Shown here: in pieces, positions 21,658 to 33,427 of the stretch
Layout: each line of letters begins with the position of its first letter
Position numbering within the stretch: the stretch's first letter is position 1
Assembly (NCBI RefSeq): GCF_904849725.1
Contig: NC_058520.1
Coordinates: forward strand, 540,732,583-540,796,582
Length of the DNA stretch: 64,000 bases
DNA from: Hordeum vulgare subsp. vulgare
Lineage: Eukaryota > Streptophyta > Magnoliopsida > Poales > Poaceae
Direction: 5' to 3'
Program-made: the position numbers and the translations under genes
Notes under the pieces: generated by a model
The model's database searches: none
What the model saw: only the letters and a program-made list of their open reading frames with translations
Told to the model about the DNA's origin: nothing

Positions 21658-23238
21658 GGCTCCAGGAGGGAGGGAACGATGAGGTGGAGCCGCTAGACAT
21701 GACTAGAGCTTGAGGGGGAGGGGGAATCGATCAAACCAAGGGCTCCACTGCACAGAGCACGGTTATTGCATGACAAAGGCGTGGTCACCACGTGCACTGG
21801 TGCTGAGAAGACAAGAGGGGCTGGCACACCTTGTCTAGGTGGAGTCCTTGGTCCCCAAGGCAGCCTCGAAGTGATGGATCAGAAGAGGGGTCACTGGGGA
21901 GATGGCAAGGGCCACTATGAGTTTGTTGTAGCCAACTTGGCACTGATAATGTGGTCCACAGGAGGATGATAGGATCAAAAGATCATGTCTGGGAGGCTCA
22001 GGGTAGGAGGTACTACAAACCTGGGAAGTTTGAGGATCACATGATCGATATTTGACAGGGTTACTTTGGAACTAGCTAATCTGGTCTAGAATAGGGATTT
22101 TGATGTGGCACTCACATACTAGCTTGGATGGAGCTGAAATTTGGAGGAGATGAATAATTCAGACATGTGATGATGCTGTATAAATTTCATGCCATCTTGA
22201 TAAGCTCAAGTGGCACTTCCTTCAAACAGTATCTCACTGGACAGAAACTTAGGAGAATTGCTGGGAATAATTGGTTAGATAAAATGACCTCAAAATTGGT
22301 TTAGAGAGGTTTTATAGATAGTAGAATGTCCTGATAAAATTGCAGAATTTATGGAGCAACATAAAATATAGTTGCTTCACAATCCAAAATAATGACCAGA
22401 GACAAAGATTTGATATTGTCGTCACATTGTTGAAGGAGTGATGCTCAAATTTTGTGGAGAGGCGTTATTTGAGCATAATGAGATGATGGCAAAGTTTCAA
22501 CTCAATTGCATACTCCTAGCTAGAACTTGCTTCACAAAGCTTCATCTGGATCAGAAACTTTGGAAATTTGCCAAGAAATATTTACTAGCTAAATTGAGTT
22601 GAATTTTGGCATAAGGCAATGATATGAATAGGAAAGAGTGTCCACAAATTTTGAGAGCAATCAAGCAAATAAAAATGGTACTTGCTTCACAACTTGACAG
22701 ATAGGGCAGAATCAGAAAAGGAATTATTGAGGAATATTTTTGAACATGGCAAGGCAATATTTTGTCATATCTGAGGAAGATATGACCCAAGAGATTTATG
22801 AGAATTATTTGGGAATTTTTGGAGAGATATAAATGGGGGTTGCTTCACAACACAAGGCGCCAAAGGTTATTCCTTTAATAGAAAAAGGAATATTCCCATG
22901 GAAAAGAATATTGGGATAGGCTCAAGATGGAAATGGCAAAGTCTTGGGATGGTTTGGAGGTTGGCAAGCCACTAGGGAAAAAGAAATCAAGGGTAATCCC
23001 TTTAGGTTTTAAAATATCAAGCCACAGAAAAGCAAAACCAGACCAAAATCAAAGAAAAAAGAAATGGGCAAATCGAGGGTGTTATAGATACCTCGTAAAA
23101 GGTGGAAGGCTTGGCCTTCTAGCTGGTGTTTTGTTCCACCTTTGCCGCCCTAGTTAGTTGTGCACCGGTGTTATGTTCCATAATTCAGCGCTCCTATCAT
23201 GCTTGGGGTTGTTATGGGGACCCCTTGATTTTTATTTT
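21658..23238 (-). repeat. Degenerate LTR-retrotransposon debris
   Basis: No gene. The part up to about 23085 repeats phrases such as GTTGCTTCACAACA and GGAAATTTGCCAAGAA and ends GAGGGTGTTATAG, whose minus-strand reading (TATAACACCCTCGATTTG) looks like the start of a Gypsy LTR. The last 150 bases, beginning GATACCTCGTAAAAGGTGG, look like a different LTR fragment. Both assignments come from familiarity with wheat repeats and lack paired ends. Confidence 0.4.
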
Positions 23239-26200
23239 TGTCAGGACCCCGATCCTAAGCCACTAGATTCTAGCTTGTAACACATCACATCACTTTGCGG
23301 TCTCACGCACGGTTATCCCCACGGCTGTCACCTTACCTTGGCTGGGACCGTTTGCGCCTTTTGACTCACATATGCATTTGTGTCGCTAGCAATCCAATGT
23401 CAAAGAACCTGGATCGACATGACTAGTCATAAACCCAAGTGGCAGTACCGTACAGGGACAGGCATACATGACCCAGCAAAGCAGGTGTCGGTCATCAGCG
23501 AGTGTAGACGAGTCGTAGCAAGCTACAAGGACTCCATTACACCGCGAGACATTTCCCCGTAGGGACACACACAACAGCTAAGAAGGACACATGCCGGTCA
23601 ACCTAAGTGTTCGGAGCAGTAGCAAGCTACCATGGCTCAGCAGAAACACAAAGGGGCATTTCCCTGTAAGGAGCGCTACTAAAGGAACACGACTAGGTGG
23701 TCGAAACCCATACATATCAATACATCACACGTACACATGACGTATCGACATGCATAGATACAACGATGGCGTCACAACATAACCATAAACATACAAACTT
23801 TATTTAAAGGGCTCGTAAGAGCCTCACACATAATATTACACAGATAGGGGTCTCACGACCCATCACCACAAGTCATTCAAACAAGTCTTACAAGCCAGCG
23901 AAAGATTAAAGTTGTCTGAGTACAGACAGATGGAAAAGATAAAAGGCACATGGCCTAACTATTCTACAAAACCAACCTAGGGCCAGATCGTAGCTGGGAC
24001 ACCAGCTACTCGTCATCGTCAACATCTAGGTAGAACCCTCCATTAGGGTCGTTAACATCCTCTGCAAAAATTATTAAGCAAACGTGAGTATGAAAGTACT
24101 CAGCAAGAATTTAGAGAAAACTATCTACTCATGCACACGTATCAACAAAGGGTTGTGGGGTTTCGTGCAGAAAGCCAGCTTTGACTCTTGGCTAGCCTAA
24201 TCTACGACTAAAAGTATTTTTGGACAACTTGATTTCTCGTACACGAGTCCACTAACTCCACAACAATACACCATCATGGAATCATTCCGTCTTCCTACGG
24301 AAATGACATCCATGACACTCACACTTAGCTTGATACTTTTATGAGTAGCCATTAAAGTTATCTATGAACAACATATGTTTCCAAGTAGTCCATATCCGCG
24401 GACGCGGCTATTCGAATAGATCATAACCCTACAGGGGTTTACTTCTTCACACACGCTCTTGCCACTTATCGCCATGTGCACATCATGCACCTCGGCAACG
24501 TCCAAGCGGAAGCCCAACGAGGGAGTCGGCCACGACCGTTAACCACACTAACACCTAGTCCAGGTTTATCGCCTATTAGAGAGTGAACCCGCATGGAAGT
24601 CCGGTCGAAATTTCCGCCATGGCCCCAAACGATGTGCGCAGGGTTCCCAAGCCCACCATCCGGGTGCCACTTGGTACACTGTGCCATTGCCTACCGCATC
24701 ATAGCCCACCTCTAAGGTCAGCACTACGCACGGCCTCCAGCATATACTATAAACACCAGAAACTACTTGCAACTCCTGGACCGAGTAATAGTTGATTAAT
24801 AAGTCGAGAGGGTTAATTAAGTATCCCAATGTGTGGTAGTAGCTAGTCTTGGATCACATACACGGAACTCAGTTCCTAACAACGGTTCCAATGAAACAAC
24901 CCGCGATTTACTCCTACATAGCCTTTCATCGGTACCTTTACCAAATCAGATTCAACACATAGCCTTTATCAATAGAACACATTCTCACGATCCTGTTCAT
25001 CACCCAGATGACAGACCAAACACAACTCTAAGCATAGCATGCATAGCAGGGTAAGGCACATCATGGCTCAAGCATCTACCAGGTATGCTAGGTTGCAAGG
25101 TTTAGCTATTTACTGTGACAAAGACAGGTCATGCAAAAGGAATGGGTTTAGCTATCACGGTAAAAGCATTTGAAGCATTTTGACCTAATGCAATAAATGA
25201 GAGCAGGAGCGAGAACATGGGGTTTTATCGGAATGATCAAAATTGTTGCTTGCCATGTTGCTAAGTAGAGGAGTAATATCCATCAGTCGGATATTCAGTC
25301 GTATCCAGAGGGGCGGAGCCTACCGGAATAACAACAACAATGAATAACACTCATATGCAACAATATAATGCATGAGCATGGCATGAAAAGAAATGTAGCA
25401 TGAGCTAATGTGGTTATCAAACTTTTGGTTTGATGCTGGTTTGAAATCAAATTTAAATTCCATTTAAAATGATTTATATATTAACTTCCTTTAATTGATT
25501 TGACCTGATGCTGTTTCATAACTTTGTTTGTCGTGCATGAAAATAGCACCATTATGTTCATTGAATTTTTCTAATAATTTTACATATATTGTTTGTCCAA
25601 TTTGGAGTTATATTCAATTTTGTATGAATTTCCAAAGTTTTGAACTTATTATGGAATTATTTTTAAACAAAAAAATGAGTTATTGCATCAGCATGACATC
25701 AGCAGGTCCAACTAGCCGTTGAATGTCAAACCTGACCAGTGGGACCCACTGGGGAGTGACTCTGGCCAGATTTTAGTTAAGTTTTAATCTAATTAGATAA
25801 TTAACAGTACTGGACCCACATGTTAGTGACTGTTTAGATTTTAATATATTTATTAATTTATTTATTTTAAATTTAATCGTTTTGAGCTTGGTCCCACATG
25901 TCAGTGCCTCCGGGGAGGTCAGATCCACCGGCGACGAGGTGGAACTCGCCGGCGATGAGCTCCGATGACCACAGAGACGGAGGGGAGCCTCGGGTTTGCA
26001 TCTCCAGCGACCAAATGGACGGTGGAGGGGCTCAATCGATCGGCCACTCGATCGCGAGCAGGATGGGACAAGTCTCAGGGACGGAGGTGGCCGAAATCGA
26101 TGTCGGCGACGAGCTCAGCGGCTGCCGGAGCTTGGCCAACGTCAAGGTCATTGAAACGGAGCACAAATCGTGTGGGGTTGGGCTCCTACTCATTCTACTC

Positions 26201-27298
26201 GATGAGTTGAAGCCGTTGGCAGCCTCGGAAGGACCAGCCGATCACCGTAGGGTCATCGGCGACGAGCTCCCGCGGTGGACCTCGTCGGGATCCGGTGGAA
26301 TCGGGGCCTAGAGCTCGGGATCGAGGGGGAAAACGAGGGGGAAAGCATCCTGAGCTCACGGTGATTGCAGAGACGTCGAAAGTATGCTCGGGGATGGCCT
26401 GGAGAGGGAGAATGGCGACGGCGAACTTCGGCGATCCAAGGAAGAATACGATGGCGATGGGGCGATGCAGGGCTCGGGAGCTCGCGTGGCTTGCTGGGGA
26501 GCTTCAAGAGACCAAGGCGGAGCTTTTGCGCGGTTCAGGTAAGTCAAAGAGGGGCTGGAGCGACGGCGAGCTCGAGCTCGAGCTCGGCTCTAATGGCGGC
26601 CGAGAGGGAGAGGGGAGAGAGCGCGAATGGGGAGGAGATGACGACAGGAATGGATCCCGGGGAGGTTATCCATCCTCTCTAGCGCATCATGGAGGTCCAG
26701 GTAGGCACACGGGTGTGTGGCCATGCCGGAGGAAGCGGCGGCCACCTCCTGCTCCAACTGGCGAGGGAGGAAGACGACAACGAGGAGGTGGGCTGGGCCA
26801 GGGGTAAGCAAGGTATAGTGCTTTTCCTTTTTTCTTTCTTTTCCAGTTTCTGTATTATCTTTTCTGACTTGGTTTTATTTATTTTGGGCTCCAAAACTAT
26901 TTCTAGAATAGCTTGAGTGATACTGGGGTGTTATTTGGAATATTTCCAAACACATATAAAGTTTTCAACATTTTTGGAAACTTTGAATTATTTGAAATCA
27001 ATTTTATAATTGATTTCAGTGACTTTTAAATTTAAAATAAAATGCCAAAAGCATTTTGAAAATATATTTCACCCCTGATATTTTGTTTTCAACATTTATC
27101 AGAAAAGATGAACTTTTATGAAGGCCATTTTGAGTTCATTGATTTGTCACAAGTTTGAATTGTTTTTGAATATGGAGTGGCTAGGGTTTTGCTTTGTTTC
27201 CTTTCTTCCTTTGAGTTCATTTCCACTTCTTGAATGCAATGAATAAAACATGAGCTCAAACTTGCTAAACTCTAATAGGGAATTCCAGGGATGTGACA
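23239..27298 (-). repeat. 3' LTR of the chromovirus, about 4.06 kb
   Basis: On the minus strand it starts TGTCACATCCCTGGAATTCC at 27298, right after the purine-rich GAGTGGGGGTGAGT, and ends GGGGTCCTGACA at 23239. TG...CA ends and an adjacent polypurine tract support the limits. It holds a GC-rich block at about 25890-26830 with open frames on both strands that show no recognisable domain; I do not call them genes. The second LTR is absent, so the limits rest on the terminal motifs alone. Confidence 0.7.
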
Positions 27299-29913
27299 AC
27301 TCACCCCCACTCAAAAGAATCTCGTCCCGAGATTTAGAAGTCGTTGGGAATAGCGCGGGATACTCCAATCGAAGATGATCCTCTCTTTCCCATGTTGCTT
27401 CTTTTTCAAAATGATTTGACCATTGAACTTTAAGAAACTTAATGTTCTGACGTCGGGTAGTACGCTCAGCTTGGTCGAGAATACGAACAGGGTATTCTCG
27501 ATAAGAAAGGTCATTTTGGAGATCAAGCGTTTCGTGGTCTACTTTGCGGATAGGGTCCGAGAAGCAACGCCTGAGTTGAGAGACGTGGAAAACGTCATGA
27601 ACCTTGGAAAGGTGCAGAGGAAGTTCCAATTGGTAGGCAACTTCTCCTCGTTTAGCGAGAATGCGAAAAGGACCAATGTAACGAGGAGCCAAATTGCCTT
27701 TGATACCAAATTTATGGGTACCCTTTAGAGGTGTAACCCGAAGGTAAGCCTTCTCGTCAACCTCAATAGTTACAACCTTAGGATGACGATCATATTGGCT
27801 CTTTTGACAAGATTGGGCTGTTTTCAACTTTTCACGAATAACTCGAACTTGCTCTTCTGCTTCCTGAAGCATATCCGGGCCAAAGAGTTGCCTCTCTCCG
27901 GTTTCTGACCAGTTAAGAGGTGTCCGACATCTTTGTCCATAGAGAACTTCAAAAGGAGCTTTGCCCAAGCTTGATTGATAACTATTGTTATAGGCAAATT
28001 CGGTGAATGGAAGACATTTCTCCCAATTCATGCCAAATGATATAACACAAGCTCAGAGCATATCTTCTAGGATTTGGTTCACTCTTTCTACTTGACCACT
28101 TGACTGAGGATGGAAAGCAGTGCTAAAAGATAGGTGATTCCCCATGGCATTCTGAAAACTTTCCCAAAAACAAGAAGTAAAGATACTTCCACGGTTTGAG
28201 TTAATCTCCAAGGGAACACCATGAAGAGACACTATTAGAGAAATATATAACTCTGCTAGTTGGCTAGCTGTTATACTCTCACGAACTGGAAGGAATTGAG
28301 CTACTTTGGAGAGATGGTCAATGACCAGAAAGATAGCATTATTCCCTTTCTTGGTCTTGGGAAATCCAGTGATGAAATCCATACTGACTTCATCCCATTT
28401 CCATTTAGGAATAGCTAAAGGTTGAAGGGTGCCAGCAGGCCTTTGATGTTCTGCCTTGACTCGACAACAAACGTCGCAGTTGGCTACGAACTGAGCAATT
28501 TCTCTCTTCATCCTAGTCCACCAGAACCTCTGGCGTAGGTCCTGATACATTTTAGTACTACCCGGATGAATGGTGAGAGGAGAATCATGAGCCTCCTTAA
28601 GGATCAACTGTCACAGACCTTTACTCTTATGGACCACCAAACGGTTCTGAAATAACACAACCCCATGATCATCTATAGAGAAATCCTTAGCACAACCGCT
28701 ACTAATGTTCTCCTTGAGCCGAGATATTTCCTTATCATATTTCTTCACAGCTATAATTCGATCCACTAAGATAGGTTTCGCCACCAAGTTGGAAAGAGAT
28801 CCATGAGGAACAATGTGAAGATTTAACTTTCGAAATTCCTCATAGAGACGTGGTTGACCTTCTTGTGACATCAGATTGTTACAATAGGACTTATGACTTA
28901 AAGCATCAGCCATGACATTGGCTTTTCCCGGGGTGTAAGTTATCCCTACGTGGTAATCCGTGATCAACTCGACCCACCGTCTTTGCCTGAGAGTCAAATC
29001 CGGTTGGGTGAATATGTATTTCAGACTTTGATGATCAGTGTATATTTCGCAACGATTACCCAGAAGATAATGTCGCCATGTTTTTAGTGCATGGACTATG
29101 GCTGCAAGCTCAAGATCATGTGTGGGATAATTTTCCTCATGTGGGTGCAACTGTCGAGACGCTTATGCAACCACATGACGATCTTGCATGAGGATACAAC
29201 CTAATCCTTGTCGCGAGGTGTCGCAATAGATAACAAAGTCCTTAGAAAAAACTGGTGGAATTAACACGGGTGCAGAAGTCAGGCGTCTTTTCAGTTCCTG
29301 AAAACTATGTTCGCATTGAGGGGTCCACTCGGACTTTTTATCCTTCTTGAGGAGTTCAGTTAGAGGTTTAGTAACTTTAGAGAAATTCTCGACAAAGCGA
29401 CAACAATAGCTCGCTAGACCAAGAAAACTCCTAACTTGCTTAACTGATTCAGGTTGAGTCCAGTCAAGGACGACTCGAACTCTCTCGGGATTGACAACAA
29501 TTCGTTTACCAGATATTACGTGGCCTAGGTAGGTCACTTCTAGCAACCAAAATTCACATTTTGAAAATTTGGCATAAAGGCGATGCTCTCGAAGTTTCGT
29601 CAATACCAGCCTTAGATGCTCTGGATGTCCTTCTTTGGTCTTCGAGTATATTAGAATATCATCAAGGTAGACCACGACAAACTTGTCTAAATACTCCATG
29701 ACGACAGAATTCATTAAGCGGGAGAAGGTGGTTGGGGCATTGGCTAAACCGAAGGACATTACAGTGTACTCGTATTGGCCATAACGAGTGACAAAAGACG
29801 TTTTAGGGATGTCCCCGTTCTTGATTTTGATTTGATGATAACCTAACCTCAAATCCATTTTGGAAAAGACTGAGGATCCAGCGAGCTGATCATACAGGTC
29901 GTTGATCCTGGGG
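27147..29913 (-). pseudogene. Chromovirus pol: RT, RNase H, integrase, chromodomain (3 internal stops)
   Basis: All coding blocks share one frame. Reverse transcriptase shows [13 protein letters not shown] and the catalytic YLDD (about 29658-29669). RNase H follows ([17 protein letters not shown]). Integrase has the HHCC zinc site (H-x-H...CDVCC), the first catalytic Asp in MDFITGFP and the Glu in GQVERVNQ. The second Asp, normally in a DRGSxFTS context, is Asn here. The C-terminus has a chromodomain-like end (FLKVQWSNH, ATWERED). Stops at 29163-29165 (TAT to TAA likely), 28611-28613 and 28053-28055 (both TGA) break it. The last ~50 codons read across the polypurine tract into the LTR. Confidence 0.9.
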
Positions 29914-30766
29914 AGCACATAGTGAATACATGAACTCCTCATACTATGGTCATCTCCAGGAGTGGTTCCAGTTATTGTCACTCCGGGGTTGCCGGGTCAT
30001 AACACATAGTAGGTGACTACAACTTGCAAGATATGATCAAGAACACGCTTATATTGCTGAAAACATAATAGGTTGAGATCTGAGATCATGGAACTTGGGC
30101 CCTAGTGACAAGCATTAAGCATAGCAAAGTAGTAGCAACATCAATCTTAGAACATAGTGGATACTAGGGATCAAACCCTATCAAAACTAACTCGATTACA
30201 TGATAGATATCATCCAACTCATCACCGTCCGGCAAGCCTACGATGAGATTACTCACGAACGGTGGAGGGCATCATGGGATTGGCGATGGAGGAATGTTGA
30301 TGATGACGATGGCGACGATTCCCCCTCTCCGGAACCCAGAACGGACTCCAGATCTGCCCTCCGGAGGAAGAACCAGTGGTGGCAGCGTCTTCGTCTCATA
30401 AACACGATGAAAACTTCTCTCCTGATTTTTTCCAGGACCAAAGGGTCTAAATAGAGTCGGAGATGGAGGCGGCGGAGCCACGAGCCTGCACGGCGCGGCG
30501 AGGGGGGAGCCGCGCCCTGAGGGCTCGTGGGCCCCTGGCTCCGACTCTCTAGTTGATTCTTGCGCCGGTATTTTTTATATATTCCACAAAAATTCCCCGT
30601 AAGTTTCTAGGACATTCCAAGAAATTTTGTTTCTGCACAAAACAACACCATGGTAATTGTGTTGAAAACAACGGTAGTCCGGGTTAGTTCCATTCAAATC
30701 ATGCAAATTAGAGTCCAAAACAAGGGCAAAAGAGTTTGGAAAAGTAGTTACGATGGATTCGTATCA
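29914..30766 (-). repeat. 3' LTR of G1, truncated
   Basis: It aligns with 36758-37054 plus 45328-45893. On the minus strand it starts TGATACGAATCC at 30766. Its other end breaks at AGCAC, where chromovirus sequence takes over. Confidence 0.85.
30454..30547. repeat. Nested quasi-palindrome in the G1 3' LTR
   Basis: Three perfectly paired blocks lie in order: GAGTCGGAG/CTCCGACTC (30454-30462 and 30539-30547), CCACGAGCC/GGCTCGTGG (30478-30486 and 30522-30530) and GGCGCGGC/GCCGCGCC (30492-30499 and 30509-30516). The loop is GAGGGGGGA. On the coding strand it lies just upstream of a TATA-like CTATTTAGA. Confidence 0.9.
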
Positions 30767-33427
30767 ACTCCCCCAAGCTTAAAGCCTTGCTTGTCCTCAA
30801 GCAATTCAGTTGACAAACTGAAAGAGACAAAAGAAAAACTTTTACAAACTCTGTTTGATATTGTTGTTGTAGCTATGTCTAACTCATATTCAGATTTTCA
30901 GCAAGATCATAAGCTAACCACATAAGCAATAACATTTAGGTCTCATGGTGTACTCATATCAAGGGCAGAATCAACTAGCGAGCAATAATAATGAGTTTCA
31001 AATGCCAACACTTCAATCAAAGCAATCATGAAACAATATGAATAGGTGGTATCTCGCTAGCTCTTTCTGAGACCGCAAAACATAAATGCAGAACACCTTC
31101 AAAGACCAAGGGCTGACTGAACATTATAATTCATGGCAAAGAAGATCCAGTCACAGTCATACTCAATATCAATTAATAGCAAAGCATAAGAATGACGGAG
31201 GTGCTCTCTAATTGGTGCCTTTAAAAGAAGAGGATGACTCAACAGTAAATTAAATGGATAGGCCCTTCGCAAAGGGAAGCATTGATTTGCACAGGTGCCA
31301 GAGCTCAAGCTTTTAAAATAGAGATAAATAATTTTGGGTGGCATGCTTTCATTGTCAACGCGATGACCAAGAGTTTACACCATCTTCCATGCTACACATA
31401 TTATAGGCGGTTCCCAAAGAGAAAAGTAAAGTTTTGACTCCCCCACCACCGATCGATCACACTCCACGGCTAGCCGAATTCTCGGGTGCCGTCCATACCA
31501 ACAACAATCCAGGGGAGTTTTGTTTGCAATTATATTTTTGTTTTGAGCATGGAACTAGGCATTCCGATTACCGGCCCTTTTCTCATGAGTGATAGTGAAT
31601 AAACAGTATCGAGGATAATACGCCTAGCATGGAAGATACCGATCGCCCCTTGTCAACACATGAGCGGTTGGCATACAAAACAGATTATTATTTTAGGATT
31701 TAGAGAGTGCCACATGCAAATTTACTTGGAACGGCAGGTAGATACCGCATATAGGTAGGTATGGTGGATTCTTATGGAACAACTTTGGGTTTATGGAAGT
31801 GGATGCACAAGCAGTATTCCTGCTTAGTACAAGTGAAGGCTAGCAAAAGACTGGGAAGCGACCAACTAGAGAGCGACAATAGTCATCAATATGCATTGAA
31901 ATTAACCAATGTTGAGTGCAAGCATGAGTAGGATATAAATCACCATGAACATGAATATCGTAGAGGCTATGTTGATTTTGTTTCAACTACATGTGTGAAC
32001 ATGTGCCAAGTCAAGCCACTTGAATCATTCAAAGGAGGATACCATCCTATCATACTACATCATAATCATCTTGAAATTCATGTTGGCATCCAAGACAAAC
32101 TATTATAAGCTCCTAGCTAATTAAGCATGGCATAAAAAACTATGATCTCTAAGTTGTCATTGCAAACATGTTTCTCTCATAACAAAGTTGAATTAGGAAC
32201 GATGAGCTAGTCATATTTACAAAAACAAAATAGGTCGAGTTCATACCAGCTTTTCCAGGCTCAGTCACTACATCATATATCGGCATTATTGCCTTTCACT
32301 TGCACGACCGAATGATGTGAATAATAATAAGAGTGTTCGTGCATTGGACTACGCTGGAATCTACAAGCAAACTCAGAGGAGAAGACAAAGTAATATGGGC
32401 TCACCGAAAGATAAACAATAATGCATATGAGAGCCACTAATCATTTCAATCATGATGTTCTACCTTGACCCAAAGAAAAAGAAAACCATTTACACGGGAA
32501 AACTCCCAACAAGCAAAAGAAGAACGGAAAATCCTTTTGGGTTTTCTCAAATTTAAGCAAACACACGAAAAGAAAGCAAGAAAATTAAAAAAACTAGTGT
32601 GGATAGTACAATGGAAAAGTGTGAACACCGACTACCAAAGTGAATGTGTGAGCATGAATATAAAGTCGGTGAGAAACACGTACTCCCTCAAGCTTAGGCT
32701 TTTGGCCTAAGTTGGTCTACTCCTTCAAGTGCCTAGAGGCCATATCAAGCATCAAAACTACTTGGGACCAACTAAAATTAACATGCAAAGCTCAAGAATA
32801 GGGTCACCAAGGCAGCAATAATATGCAACAAATAAAGCACTAGAACAAAAACTAATTGGACCAATGGAGGAGTCACATACCAAGGAGCAATTCCCCTAAA
32901 ACAGTTTGGTGAATGGGGTTTTGCACAAGGAGATCGAAAAACGCAGCAAAACGAGCAAGAACACGGGTTTGAGCTGTGATAGTATTTTTTTTGGAGGAAG
33001 AAGAAGGAGATGGGAGCTGGAATAAGTGGAGGGGGGCACGTGGGGCCCACGAGCCTGCATGGTGCGGCTAGGGGGGTGGCCATGCCCTGTGGGCTCGTGG
33101 CCCACTGGCACATCCCCCTCACTAGTTATCTACCCCAGAAATTCTCAAATATTCCAGCAAAAATCATACTTGAATTTCGGGGAATTTTGAGAACTTTTAT
33201 TTTCGGGTCACATTTTCATTGAACGGAAAAGGCAGAAAACAGGGAGAAAAGGCTAAAAATATTATTTTTCTACTAAGAAACACAAAGTAAAAGTTAGGAA
33301 CAGAAGGTTGTCACTTCTAGATTCATCCATCTCATGGTCATCAAAATAAATTCGTCAATGAGGTTTATCAAGTCTCCTTAACAACTTTTTTCGAATCACA
33401 TAAAACCGGAGAATTCTCGAATAATCA
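30767..33427 (-). other. Non-coding internal region of G1
   Basis: Begins next to the LTR with the polypurine tract (plus strand ACTCCCCCAAGCTT). About 2.7 kb without any polymerase motif or long frame. It contains one more copy of the LTR-type hairpin at 33043-33103. Confidence 0.75.
33043..33103. repeat. LTR-type quasi-palindrome inside G1 internal DNA
   Basis: CCACGAGCC (33047-33055) pairs with GGCTCGTGG (33092-33100). GCATGG pairs with CCATGC further in. The spacer contains TAGGGGGGT. The layout matches the LTR hairpins, although this site is outside the LTR. Confidence 0.8.

Larger units (their letters stand above)
23239..29913 (-). mobile_element. Truncated chromovirus (Gypsy, chromodomain clade)
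   Basis: Reading the minus strand, the surviving part runs from inside reverse transcriptase (29913) through RNase H, integrase and a chromodomain to a polypurine tract and a ~4.06 kb 3' LTR. The 5' LTR, gag, protease and the first part of reverse transcriptase are gone. They were lost where the element joins the G1 LTR over the short shared string AGCAC at 29914-29918. No target duplication can be tested because one end is missing. Confidence 0.85.

Noticed and set aside
25898..26811. Overlapping long frames in the GC-rich part of the chromovirus LTR
   Set aside because: Both strands are open because of composition; the stretch lies within the LTR and has no known domain.
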